From Escarpia spicata (lineage: Eukaryota > Annelida > Polychaeta > Sabellida > Siboglinidae), in NCBI GenBank assembly GCA_963995525.1, contig OZ023207.1:5233944-5297943 (forward strand): DNA of 64,000 nucleotides, given 5' to 3'. Below the pieces are notes generated by a model. The model ran no database searches and was not told the origin of the DNA. It saw nothing but the letters and a program-made list of their open reading frames with translations. Positions within the stretch are counted from its first letter, which is position 1. Every line of letters starts with the position of its first letter. Positions 42,633 through 51,779 of this stretch are shown piece after piece. The position numbers were made by a program, and so were the translations under genes.

Positions 42633-43940
42633 ATGGCGTTCGTGCATCGGCAATCGTGCGAGGGCGTCAAGACCGAACTTGACCTGTTCGACATGCCGAT
42701 GACGCAGACGAGCATCGTGAGCGGTCAGTGGATCGACTATCAGCCGCTGACGTCTCTCGACGCCGGCGGGCCTATCGAATTTCTCGTCCCGGGTTCGGGC
42801 GAAGACTACGTGGACCTGTCGAGCGTTAGACTGTACGTCCGATTCAAACTCGTCCAGGGAGACGGCACCGATCTCGCGAACGATTCCGTCGTGGCGCCGG
42901 TCAATAATTTTCTCCATTCGATGTTCAGCCAAGTCGACGTATCGCTGAATGGAACGCTCGTAACGCCGTCGACCAATACGTACCCGTATCGGGCGTACCT
43001 CGAAACGCTGCTGAGCTACGGCAAGGAGGCAAAAGAGACGCAGCTCCAAGGGGCCCTGTGGTACAAAGATGCCGCCGGCCATATGGAGACGACCGACGGC
43101 GGGGGGAACGGCGGGTATACGGCGCGGGGCCGCCTCACGGCGAACAGCAACGAGGTGGAGATGATGGGACGCCTACACGTCGACGTGTTCATGCAAAACC
43201 GGTACCTGGTGGACGGCGTCGACATGAAGATGCGACTGGTGCGCGCGAAGGACGCCTTCGCGCTCATCGGCGACGCAGTCGATCCGGGGTGGAAAATCGT
43301 GCTGTTGGAGACCTACCTGCAAGTGCGAAAAGCTAAGGTGAACCCGACCGTCCAGCTCGCCCACATTAAAGCGTTGGCGCGCGGGACGGCCAAATACCCG
43401 ATACGTCGCGTCGACACCAAGGTGTTCTCGATACCGCAGGGGACGATGTCTCACACGCACGAGAACGTCTACCTGGGCTGCCTCCCGAAACGCGTGTTCC
43501 TGTTCCTGATAGACAACGACGCCTTTAACGGGACGTACGTTAAAAACCCGTTCAACGCGAAACACAACAACATAAACTTCGTGGCGCTCTACGCCGACGG
43601 TCGTCAGATACCGAGCAAACCACTGCAGCCGAACTTTACGCAGCGGCACTACATACGAAGCTACATGAACCTCTTCGCGGCGACGGGAAAAGGGTACGAG
43701 GACGAGGGAAACGACCTGACGCGCTACGACTTCGGCGGCGGCTACACCATCTTCGGTTTCGATCTGACGCCCGACTGCTGCGACGGGGACCACTTTAACC
43801 TCGTGCGTAAGGGGGCGCTGCGTGCCGAAATACACTTCTCTAACCCACTACCCCTACCGGTGAACGTCATCGTGCACGCCGAATTCGAGGGGGTGGTGGA
43901 GGTCGACATGAACCGGAACGTCGTGCTCGAATCGTTGTAG
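42633..43940 (+). CDS. major capsid protein (double jelly-roll)
   Basis: 435 residues. Opening motif CEGVKTELDLFDMPMTQTSI, then LDAGGPIEFLVPGSGEDYVD, LYVRFKLVQ, PVNNFLHSMFSQVDVSLNG and YPYRAYLETLLSYG are the classical start of the Polinton hexon-like protein. The second half includes PKRVFLFLIDNDAFNG and NPFNAKHNNINF. In the family it forms trimeric hexon capsomers. ATG preceded by a purine-rich AAACCCAAA context. No frame problem. Confidence 0.95.
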   Translation: MAFVHRQSCEGVKTELDLFDMPMTQTSIVSGQWIDYQPLTSLDAGGPIEFLVPGSGEDYVDLSSVRLYVRFKLVQGDGTDLANDSVVAPVNNFLHSMFSQVDVSLNGTLVTPSTNTYPYRAYLETLLSYGKEAKETQLQGALWYKDAAGHMETTDGGGNGGYTARGRLTANSNEVEMMGRLHVDVFMQNRYLVDGVDMKMRLVRAKDAFALIGDAVDPGWKIVLLETYLQVRKAKVNPTVQLAHIKALARGTAKYPIRRVDTKVFSIPQGTMSHTHENVYLGCLPKRVFLFLIDNDAFNGTYVKNPFNAKHNNINFVALYADGRQIPSKPLQPNFTQRHYIRSYMNLFAATGKGYEDEGNDLTRYDFGGGYTIFGFDLTPDCCDGDHFNLVRKGALRAEIHFSNPLPLPVNVIVHAEFEGVVEVDMNRNVVLESL

Positions 43941-43941
43941 C

Positions 43942-44391
43942 ATGGACACGTTTCAACTGATGCGTCGCCTACGAATCGACCCGTACACTAGGAGAGTCGT
44001 CGACGGCGTCACGCCGCGAGACGGCCTACCGAAAAGGCGACTCACCGAGCTTCCGGCGGCATTCGTGTGCAACACCGACGACGGCGGCGAACCGGGGGCG
44101 CACTGGGTGGCGCTCTACGTCGACGTCGACGGCCGCGGCGACTACTTCGATTCGTACGGCCTGCCGCCCCTGCACGACGACTTTCGCGCCTTCCTGCGCC
44201 GCAACTGTGGCGCCTCGTGGACGCACAACGACAAGCGACTGCAGAGCGTCGTATCTAACGTGTGCGGACAATATTGCGTCGCCTACCTGCTATTGCGATG
44301 CCGCGGCGTGCCGCTCGAGGGCTTCCAGGCCCTATTCGGACCCGATAGGGTGAACAACGACTGTCTCGTATTCGACTGGCTAAAGCCTTGA
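43942..44391 (+). CDS. PRO: adenain-type cysteine protease
   Basis: 149 residues. Catalytic His in GAHWVALYVD, acidic partner in DYFDSYGLPP, Gln in LQSVVSNVCGQYC and the nucleophile Cys of the same segment (GQYCVAYLL). A ULP1/adenain-type protease that matures capsid proteins in related viruses. Starts 1 nt after the MCP stop; last gene of the rightward block. Confidence 0.93.
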   Translation: MDTFQLMRRLRIDPYTRRVVDGVTPRDGLPKRRLTELPAAFVCNTDDGGEPGAHWVALYVDVDGRGDYFDSYGLPPLHDDFRAFLRRNCGASWTHNDKRLQSVVSNVCGQYCVAYLLLRCRGVPLEGFQALFGPDRVNNDCLVFDWLKP

Positions 44392-44435
44392 ACATTATTA
44401 TTATTGTCGCTTTCCGCTTACACTGTATTCGCACT

Positions 44436-44441
44436 AATAAA
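44436..44441 (+). terminator. poly(A) signal of the rightward block
   Basis: AATAAA 45 nt after the protease stop, followed by a second overlapping AATAAA and a GT-rich stretch (GGTGTGTGTGT at 44,465). Confidence 0.7.
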
Positions 44442-44483
44442 TAAAAAACGATGAAAACGTACATGGTGTGTGTGTATACATAT

Positions 44484-44489
44484 TTTATT
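44484..44489 (-). terminator. poly(A) signal of the leftward block
   Basis: On the minus strand AATAAA lies about 100 nt downstream of the PolB stop. It faces the plus-strand signal, so the two transcript ends are convergent and closely spaced. Confidence 0.6.
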
Positions 44490-44500
44490 AGTACATCCGC

Positions 44501-44567
44501 CGCCGCCTTATAGGCGGCGCGCGCCCAGTCCCTAGCTAGGGCCCCTAGGGGGGCGCCTATAAGGCGC
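44501..44567. other. paired hairpins between convergent gene blocks
   Basis: CGCCGCC-TTATA-GGCGGCG (44,501-44,519) and GCGCCTATAAGGCGC (44,553-44,567), with CCCTAGCTAGGG between them. The palindromes share the GCCTATAAGGC/GCCTTATAGGC core. They could block read-through of convergent transcription or be a replication or recombination feature. Confidence 0.6.
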
Positions 44568-44589
44568 GGAGGGGGGGCCGGCCCTCCTA

Positions 44590-47500
44590 CTATACGCGTA
44601 TCGGCGCCGTGGTGACGCCGTCTTTGAGCACGCGGCGCTTAGCGTAAAAGTAGCTCAGCGCCGCGCGCTCTTGAACGTACGTCAGCACGGACGAGTCTTT
44701 CACTTGAAAGCCGCGGTTCCAACCGACGCCGCTCCGCTGGTCGCGCAGCACGGCCAGGAAGGCGTCCTTGTCGATGGCGTCGTTCTGCCGCTTGCTCAGA
44801 CCCTTCGTGCTGTACTTGTCGGTGGCGCCGAAACAATAGTACGTCTTGCTGCAAAGCGCAATGATGCCGTCGCCGGACCACTCTTCTTTGAAGAGGCCCG
44901 GCGTGCGCTTGTCGAAGCGGCGTCGTTGCGCGCAACAGAGGGGCGGCGCTTCCCACGCGCGTCCGGCGAGACGGCATTGCACGTACGCGTCCGCGTGCGC
45001 GTCGCAGCACTCGGCCGGAAACCAGGCGCCGCGTTGACGAAAGTAGCGCTCGCGCAGGGCCGGCGTCACCAGCTCGTCGACGTCGCGGCCAGCGAGCGCT
45101 ATGTAGGCTGAGTCGGTGTCCATTGCGCAGTACTCGAACAGAGGACGCTGGATGTAGACGGCGACGAAGTCGTAATAGAACTCCAGCATCCTCAGTTTCG
45201 CGTACTGATAGACGAAGTAGCCGATCTGGACGGGCAGCGCGTAGCGGACGGTGCGCTTGCTCAGCGCCACCTCGTAGAGGGCGTCGGGCACGACGACGTC
45301 GAGCTGACGGAAGCGACGATCGTTGACGAGGCGGCTGGCGCCGACCGTAGTGCAGTATTTGATCTCCCGGTGGAGATCGACGCGCGTAATCGTCTTCCCG
45401 TACGAGCTGTTCCCGAGCAGCTTAAACGTGTCGGCGATGATGGACTTATCGGGGTCGGCGTCGCCCTCGCGGCGCGCGTTGGACACCGTGTCGCCGAAGC
45501 GACGAAAGCACGCAATCGGCGCGTATTCGATCACCTGATAGATGCGGTCGACGACGAGGCCGTGCGCCAGATACCACCGCAGTAGCGGCGTCGCGAGTAG
45601 AATTTTCGTACCGAAAAAACTACCCACGAGGGTTCGCTGAGGTCGGGTCAGGAGGTCGTGCGTTTCCGCGTAGCGTCGCATGAAGGGGCTGAGAGCGTCG
45701 CGATCGATGCAGACGTTCTTAAAGATGGGCTGCATCTCGGCGAAGGTGGCGCGCAGCGCGGCCGGCACGGCGATGTCGCACTCGATCAGGCCGAACAGAG
45801 CGCCGTCGCGTACGCCCTCCAAGATCGTCGAGCGCGTAGGGGTGACGGGGGGCCGCCACCGAGATTCGTCGGGCGGCGCAGGCGTCAACGGGGGCCGCGC
45901 GGCGCGCCACTGGCACTCCCACATTTCGACGACGGTGACGAAACGGCGCAGGTAGGTCGTCACGGCGCGCGTCGCCTCGTACAGCTCGATCATCGGTCTT
46001 CCGTTGATGGCGTTCGTCGGCTTTACCGTGCACGGACAGCCGTGGAAGTAGCAGCCGTGGAACTGGTAGGCCGTTCCCGTTTCGCTACACCAGCCGTCGA
46101 CGCGGTACTTGCCGATGCGCTTTTCGCGGCCGTTAAGCAGGTGCCGTATGCGCACCCCCGTCCGGTCGGCCACCCACGTCAGCCACTGCACGGCCATACG
46201 ACCGTAGCGGTGCACACGCTCCGGCCGAAACGCGTTCTCCTCGCGGCGGCGCGTGTACCAGCCCGTCGGCATCTCTTGCGTGATCGCCCACAAATAGAGG
46301 GCGTTCGCGTCAAAGCCCACCACCGAGCGACAGGGGTGTGCCTCGTCGCGTCGTAGAAAGGTCACGTCCGCCTCGTGATGACGCGCGAAGATGATCGAGG
46401 GGCCGCCGACGATCTGCGATTGCAGGAGACGGTGCAGGTCCTTATTCGACTCGTTGAAGAGGGCAAAGGTGATCGAGGCCGGCAGATCGTTAAACAGATA
46501 CAGTAGCGTCAGGCCGGGCACACTGATGGCGTCCTTGAACATGTCGATGCGACGCTCGCGATAGAACGCGAACTGTTTGGCGACGGCCTCGAGAAACGGC
46601 ACCACGTCTCTATTGTTATACCACACGAGGAAGTCGCGCATCGTCGTCATGCCCTCGTCGCGCCAAGCCGCCACGCAAACCTCGTACGCCGCGGCGGAGA
46701 TGCCTTCCTGTTTCAGGTGGCTGTAGAAGGCTTCCCGTGGCGGCAATTCGGTATCGTTCAATTTCGCCACGTCGATGTACTCGTACGGGAAGTAGCCCTT
46801 CGTCACCGCGCAGCCGTACGCCTTCAGAAAGCGGTCGTAGCTGACGCCGGGGGCCAGGTAGTTCGTAATGTCCAGGAATTTCAGCGTCGACGTCGCCAGA
46901 CACATATAGTTGTTCTGGCGCTTGATGGCGAACGCCGACGACGTGTGCTGATCGACGGAGGTTATGAGAAGGGGGGCCAAGTACTTTTTGACGACGTTCA
47001 TGTCGTACTTACCCGAATTAAATCCGAGGACGGGCAGCTGGCGAAGGTAGGTCCACAGGCGTTTGGCGAGCGCGCTGTACGGCGACTTGGCCGCGTCTTC
47101 GGTGGGAGCGGCGCGCCGCCAGTCGTCGTCGAGCGCATCGAGTGCGTCGAAGGTCGAATCGTACAGCGGACGCAGAGCCGCGCACGCCGCCTCGCTTGTG
47201 GCCTCCAAGGCGGCAATCAGGTGCCGCGCGAGGTCGGCCGAATCGCCGGTCGTGACGAAACACTGCGCCGCCTCGTGGCCGGGCACGTTCGACGCGATGC
47301 TCACGCTGAGCAGCTCGTGACGGGCTAGCCACCGGCACTTGGCGGTGTCTGGCGGCAGGTCGGTATCGTCGAAGTAGCATTCAAAGTCGAACGTCGCCCT
47401 GAACGGGTAGTAGCGCAGGCTGTCGTCCACGCAGACGCCCTCGTCCTCCAGCTGCTGGAACACGGACGGCGCCGGATGGTAGAGGCCGCCGGGGAAGACG

Positions 47501-48729
47501 TGGCGAACGCAGCCGTCGCACGTCGCCTCGTGGCGTCGCAACTCCCATAGGGTCGGCCACAGGGCGTTGGCGCACTTGCCGCACACGTACGTTTTCGTGT
47601 ACATCGAGACGTCGCGTATATAGGAATAGTGTGCGCCGCATACGTTGACGTTCAGGGTCGTGGGGTGCGCGCCGAGCGACCGACGGGCCAGCTCGGCGGT
47701 GTCGGCCCGCGTCAGACGATAGGCGACCACGTTGACGCCGAAGACTGCCTCCACCCGGTCGAGCGCGCTGAGGGGGATGCCGGCGGCGTGCGTCGTGCCA
47801 GTGGCTCTACAGTAGTCGTCGTATAGGCGCTTGGCGGGGGCCGTCAAACGATCGATGTCCGCCTCTGGGTGCCGCCTATGCAGCGCCAGACAACGGAACA
47901 GGCATAGGTTATCCGCGTAGGGGTCACCTCGGCGGTTTTTCGTCAGCCCGATGACGGCCCTGTTGTCGCGCAGGAAGGCCGGAAGGTGCGGCGCGCCGTC
48001 GACGCAACCGATAGGATGATTTATGATGGCGTTCAGAAAGTAGGTCGCGTTCGTCACCAATTCGGCGACCCAGCCCGAGTCGGGGCGCTGCGCGATCACG
48101 TACTGGAGAACGTCGCGCGTACGGACGTCCTCGAGAAAGCGCTCGAACGAACGCGCGTCGGTAACGAGAGCGGGCACTTCCAGGAAGCGGCCGCAACAAT
48201 TACACGATGAATGAAAATAACGGAGGCGCCCCGTCACCTTGTGGCGTAGAATAAACGCGTAGCTCACGTTGATCTTAAAGGAGTGCGTTTGCGCCTCGAA
48301 CATTCGTCTTAGACGGGGTTCGAGGGCGCGCGTGTTCGGACAGTCGGTTAATTGGAAATTATAGCGGGATTGTATGCGGCCGCGCGCCACCGACGTCTGT
48401 ATGCTCGACCAGTGCTCTTCGATGACTCGACGCAGTCCAACCGCCAGGTCGCTGGGGGGCGGCACCTCGTCGTCGTCAGGCGGTGGTGGTGGTGACACTA
48501 CGCCGCACCCTCTCAGATGCCTCAGCATTGGGTGGCGCCTAGCGAAAGAGCGACCACATTTTGGGCACTCGCGTTCGGTCCCCCTGTCGCTGCCGCACGT
48601 TTGCGATGTCTTCGCGTGTTTCAAAAAACTATAGCGTTTAGCGAAATAGGCGCCGCAGTTTGGGCATTGCGAACGCCTACAGGAGTGGCCCACTAGATCC
48701 TCTCGGCCACACACGGGACAGTTCGGCAT
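44590..48729 (-). CDS. POLB: protein-primed DNA polymerase B
   Basis: 1379 residues from the first ATG. N-terminal zinc-finger cluster (residues 1-75: CPVCG, CPNCG...H, CPKCG...H). An OTU-like stretch (about 268-372: DNLCLFRCLALH ... CGAHYSYI). 3'-5' exonuclease with TFDFECYFDD (ExoI, near 446) and LGFNSGKYDMN (ExoII, near 567). Polymerase motif A VVGFDANALYLWA (near 804), HGCYFHGC (near 892), motif B LLGNSSYGK (near 1104) and motif C CAMDTDSAYI (near 1203). Replicates the element from its termini using a protein primer. All catalytic Asp are present. Confidence 0.96.
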   Translation of the reverse strand: MPNCPVCGREDLVGHSCRRSQCPNCGAYFAKRYSFLKHAKTSQTCGSDRGTERECPKCGRSFARRHPMLRHLRGCGVVSPPPPPDDDEVPPPSDLAVGLRRVIEEHWSSIQTSVARGRIQSRYNFQLTDCPNTRALEPRLRRMFEAQTHSFKINVSYAFILRHKVTGRLRYFHSSCNCCGRFLEVPALVTDARSFERFLEDVRTRDVLQYVIAQRPDSGWVAELVTNATYFLNAIINHPIGCVDGAPHLPAFLRDNRAVIGLTKNRRGDPYADNLCLFRCLALHRRHPEADIDRLTAPAKRLYDDYCRATGTTHAAGIPLSALDRVEAVFGVNVVAYRLTRADTAELARRSLGAHPTTLNVNVCGAHYSYIRDVSMYTKTYVCGKCANALWPTLWELRRHEATCDGCVRHVFPGGLYHPAPSVFQQLEDEGVCVDDSLRYYPFRATFDFECYFDDTDLPPDTAKCRWLARHELLSVSIASNVPGHEAAQCFVTTGDSADLARHLIAALEATSEAACAALRPLYDSTFDALDALDDDWRRAAPTEDAAKSPYSALAKRLWTYLRQLPVLGFNSGKYDMNVVKKYLAPLLITSVDQHTSSAFAIKRQNNYMCLATSTLKFLDITNYLAPGVSYDRFLKAYGCAVTKGYFPYEYIDVAKLNDTELPPREAFYSHLKQEGISAAAYEVCVAAWRDEGMTTMRDFLVWYNNRDVVPFLEAVAKQFAFYRERRIDMFKDAISVPGLTLLYLFNDLPASITFALFNESNKDLHRLLQSQIVGGPSIIFARHHEADVTFLRRDEAHPCRSVVGFDANALYLWAITQEMPTGWYTRRREENAFRPERVHRYGRMAVQWLTWVADRTGVRIRHLLNGREKRIGKYRVDGWCSETGTAYQFHGCYFHGCPCTVKPTNAINGRPMIELYEATRAVTTYLRRFVTVVEMWECQWRAARPPLTPAPPDESRWRPPVTPTRSTILEGVRDGALFGLIECDIAVPAALRATFAEMQPIFKNVCIDRDALSPFMRRYAETHDLLTRPQRTLVGSFFGTKILLATPLLRWYLAHGLVVDRIYQVIEYAPIACFRRFGDTVSNARREGDADPDKSIIADTFKLLGNSSYGKTITRVDLHREIKYCTTVGASRLVNDRRFRQLDVVVPDALYEVALSKRTVRYALPVQIGYFVYQYAKLRMLEFYYDFVAVYIQRPLFEYCAMDTDSAYIALAGRDVDELVTPALRERYFRQRGAWFPAECCDAHADAYVQCRLAGRAWEAPPLCCAQRRRFDKRTPGLFKEEWSGDGIIALCSKTYYCFGATDKYSTKGLSKRQNDAIDKDAFLAVLRDQRSGVGWNRGFQVKDSSVLTYVQERAALSYFYAKRRVLKDGVTTAPIRV

Positions 48730-48765
48730 AGCTGCTTTTATTTTTAGCACGACGGCGCGCCGCCT

Positions 48766-48771
48766 CTTATA
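48766..48771 (-). promoter_or_regulatory. TATA box of POLB
   Basis: Minus-strand TATAAG followed by AGGCGG, 42 nt before ATG 48,729. Confidence 0.6.
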
Positions 48772-48819
48772 CAGGACGGCGGACCATTCTGATTGGCTGG
48801 CTGACTTGACGGAAGGCCT

Positions 48820-49422
48820 TTTTTGGGACCCTTCTGTTTTGTTGTTGTAGGATGTGCTTTATTAAGCGACGACAACGCACGCCAGCATTACTTGCTTTGT
48901 AGGCGGAACATTCAACGCTTTTATTATTGCGAGAAAGGGATATAACAAATGTTTATTAAGCGAGGAGTGTTCGTTTAAGCAGGTTCAACTGGCCGGTGAT
49001 GCACTTTTTTAGGACCCTTCTGTTTTGTTGTTGTTGTAGGATGTGCTTTATTAAGCGACGACGACAACGCTGTTAACAGCATTACTTGCTTTGTAGGCGG
49101 GACATTCAACGCTTTTATTATTGCGAGAAAGGAATATAACAAATGTTTATTAAGCGACGAAACGAGGAGTTTAAGCAGGTTCAACTGGCCTGTGATGCGG
49201 GCGACGATTTTTTTTTCAACGCTTTTGACGAACAACCGATATAACAAATGAATACGTTTTATTCACCAACGACATACAAACAGTATTGTGTTCAATTCGA
49301 CGCGAGAAAGGGACATAACAAATGAATACGTTTTATTAAGCGACGACACGATATTATTATTAAGTATAGTGTTCGTTTAAGCAGGCTCAACTGGCCTGTG
49401 ATGCGGGATATTTTTTTTTTTT

Positions 49423-49459
<37 letters not shown>

Positions 49460-49800
49460 TTTATTAATAGTGTTCATCAAACAGCGACGACCCATGTTTA
49501 TTACGAGACACCGATATAACAAATGAATACGTTTTCAACGTTTTATTCACCGACGACATAATTCGCAAGCATTATTGCGTTCAATTCAACAGGCAAGAAA
49601 GCGACCTATATAGAGATCTATTTATTATTAATAATAATAATGTTCATCACGCGCTATTCAGCGATATAGTGTTCGTTTAGGCGCGTTCAATTCAACAGGC
49701 AAGAAAGCGACCTATATAGAGATCTATTTATTATTAATAATAATAATAATAATGTTCATCACGCGCTATTCAGCGATATAGTGTTCGTTTAGGCACTCTT
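48820..49800. repeat. degenerate repeat array upstream of POLB
   Basis: AT-rich, no gene. Several sub-units recur in order: GACCCTTCTGTTTTGTTGTT (near 48,827 and 49,012), TTTAAGCAGGTTCAACTGGC (48,974; 49,171; 49,378), AATGAATACGTTTTATT (49,247; 49,321; 49,523) and a block of about 90 bp with AAGAAAGCGACCTATATAGA (49,594; 49,701). An (GA)n run lies at 49,425-49,455. A transcriptional or replication control region is possible. Confidence 0.75.
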
Positions 49801-49832
49801 TATTATTAAGTATAGTTTAAGCAGCATAATGT

Positions 49833-50459
49833 TCAGCGATCGATGCCATCCGCCACGTCAAGGCCGCTCCTCCGGATCAGATACTCCTGGGTGGCCGCCT
49901 CCAGCGTGGCGCACTCGATGACGTCGTTCCAATCGGTGGTAAGTAACCAATCCGACACATATTTGACGAGTACAATCTCGGCACTCCGATTCGGGGCGGC
50001 CTGCCTCATGCGGCCGCTCAGGATGTGCACTAATTGTGTAAAGCACGGCAACAAGGAACGCTCCGTATAATGCGTCAGGACGGCCTGAAAATGCCGCCTA
50101 AGCAGGTCGCCCACATCGTCGTACACGCGCGGGTAGTGACGTCTCGGTCGGCCCGCACGGTAGCCGGCCATGTGAACGAACGGGCATCCTTCGTTGGGGG
50201 CGCACTCACCGCAGCTGGATCGTCCCCGTTCCAATATGCCGTCGCCTATCCACTCCGCAAAGGCCTCCAGGAGGCACCTCTCGTGTTCCGAAATTGACGA
50301 GATGGGCGAGACCGGTCGCGGCGGTGGCGCCATCTCAGGCGACGCGGCGGACCCCTCCTCGATGACGTACGGAAATAAACTTGCGTACGTCGGTGGCGTC
50401 GTCGGTCTCATCGTCCCGCCAAAGGCATCGGCGTATGATCGCATAGCGGCGTCCGACAT
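49833..50459 (-). CDS. unrecognised Polinton protein, Cys-containing
   Basis: 208 residues from the first in-frame ATG. The frame is open further upstream to an acceptor-like TTATTCTGCAG at about 50,520, so a spliced 5' exon is possible. Pro-rich first third, then a helical region with a C-x2-C-x5-C-x3-H cluster (SSCGECAPNEGCPFVH) that may bind zinc, and a C-terminal helical part (RRHFQAVLTHYTE; FTQLVHILSGRM). No family recognised. Base composition matches the Polinton. Confidence 0.6.
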   Translation of the reverse strand: MSDAAMRSYADAFGGTMRPTTPPTYASLFPYVIEEGSAASPEMAPPPRPVSPISSISEHERCLLEAFAEWIGDGILERGRSSCGECAPNEGCPFVHMAGYRAGRPRRHYPRVYDDVGDLLRRHFQAVLTHYTERSLLPCFTQLVHILSGRMRQAAPNRSAEIVLVKYVSDWLLTTDWNDVIECATLEAATQEYLIRRSGLDVADGIDR

Positions 50460-50565
50460 AACCAGTACCTTCTCCAACACGGAGTCGAGTGCTCGATCGC
50501 GCGCCGCCGGATTGGCCTGCAGAATAAATATTATTATTATTATTATTATTATAGTCACACGCCGT

Positions 50566-50793
50566 TTAATCGGTCTTTGGCAGAGAACGCTTCAATGTCC
50601 GATAGTCGGCCGCCACATCGAGCAGGGCCTCTATGACGGGGCCCGCCAGATCAGGCCTGGAGCTGGCAAGGCGTGCCGCAGAAGTGATCGCTTTTATGGC
50701 ACCCAAGAGACGATGCACATCCTGCGGGACACAAAGAAAGGGCCGACCGTTAATGGCGCACGATGCAGAATCCCACGAGCGGCCGTCGGCCAT
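50566..50793 (-). CDS. small unrecognised ORF, possible exon
   Basis: 75 residues from ATG 50,793, helical and Ala/Leu-rich (LLGAIKAITSAARLASS; EALLDVAADYRTLKR). Inside it, a strong acceptor (pyrimidine tract then CCCGCAG) at 50,723-50,730 and, upstream, a canonical GTGAGT donor near 50,830 suggest that part of it is a second exon. Whether it is a separate protein or spliced to neighbours cannot be settled from sequence. Confidence 0.4.
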   Translation of the reverse strand: MADGRSWDSASCAINGRPFLCVPQDVHRLLGAIKAITSAARLASSRPDLAGPVIEALLDVAADYRTLKRSLPKTD

Positions 50794-50936
50794 TCTACAG
50801 CACGAAGAAGCGCAACGGGTTAATCACTCACGTCGTATTTTTGTGCCGCTGCGTAAACTGTAGGGTGCTTGTCTGACTATCATAGGACGACGACACCGCC
50901 CATTCTGCAGCACAATAACAAAGCAGTAAACAAACA

Positions 50937-51713
50937 CTAATCACTTATTTTTTTCACCGAGCGCACTGTATAGGAGGGCACCCCAACCCACGTGGTCTTC
51001 TGCAATTCCACATCAATGACAGTGCCAACAAGCGCAAGCACCGTGTCACGCAATTCGTTGGCATCGAGCTCGGCCAGATAGGAGGCCTGGTAGTCGACGA
51101 GGCACGTCATAGCCCTATCGAAAACAATTACCCACGTTTCATCATCCACCCCCGATCCGTCCTTCAGCATCATTCGCATAGAAAAATAATATTGCACTTC
51201 ATTCTGGACCCCATGCGACATGCACATCATATCGCCGTTCATAGTCGTATATACTTTTCGTCGACAGCGCTTACAGCCTTCGTACACGCACTTATCGCGC
51301 CAGCAAATTGCTTCGATAGTGGGATAATCTCTTATCCTATAGCAGCCGTCCACGACCAGCTGCAGGGCGTGCAGACTCACCGTCGAAGGTAACAATACAA
51401 CGGCGCCCCTCTCAGAAGGCGGCCGGTGGGTGCTTGCCGCCGCCTCCGGCTCACGCCCCGATACCCCAGGCGTGGGCTCTTGGGCCGGCCCTGCGTCGCC
51501 CTCCTTGTTGCGTGCAGGCGCCGCGCCGGGCAACGGTGCAGTCGGCTGAGGTTGCGCGCCGCCCCGTGATGCTGGGATGATAGGACGCAGCAGCACATCG
51601 TCCGGCGCCGCAGACGGGCGCCCCTGTACAGTCGATGAGGCGCTGCGAGTGGGCAGGCTCGACATCGCCTGTTTTCTGGCTCTCTTCCGGGGGGCTGATG
51701 AGTCGTCTGCCAT
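50937..51713 (-). CDS. RPA70-like single-strand DNA binding protein
   Basis: 258 residues from the first ATG. N-terminal 115 residues are basic then Pro/Ala-rich and look disordered. The C-terminal 140 residues resemble the RPA1 C-terminal OB fold (DBD-C): a zinc-ribbon CVYEGC ... GDMMCMSHG, the strand YYFSMRMMLKDGSG, WVIVFDRAMTCLVDY (compare the RPA pattern of an aromatic/VxxF strand) and a final YTVRSVKKI. It probably coats displaced single strands during protein-primed replication, a job done in adenovirus by an unrelated DBP. Own TATA box. Confidence 0.7.
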   Translation of the reverse strand: MADDSSAPRKRARKQAMSSLPTRSASSTVQGRPSAAPDDVLLRPIIPASRGGAQPQPTAPLPGAAPARNKEGDAGPAQEPTPGVSGREPEAAASTHRPPSERGAVVLLPSTVSLHALQLVVDGCYRIRDYPTIEAICWRDKCVYEGCKRCRRKVYTTMNGDMMCMSHGVQNEVQYYFSMRMMLKDGSGVDDETWVIVFDRAMTCLVDYQASYLAELDANELRDTVLALVGTVIDVELQKTTWVGVPSYTVRSVKKISD

Positions 51714-51759
51714 TACGATGTCACTGTGAACACAACACACATATAGTTTGCCTGCCCCT

Positions 51760-51765
51760 TTTATA
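51760..51765 (-). promoter_or_regulatory. TATA box of the RPA-like gene
   Basis: Minus-strand TATAAAAGGGGC, 52 nt before ATG 51,713. Confidence 0.65.
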
Positions 51766-51779
51766 CAGAACTAGTAAAG

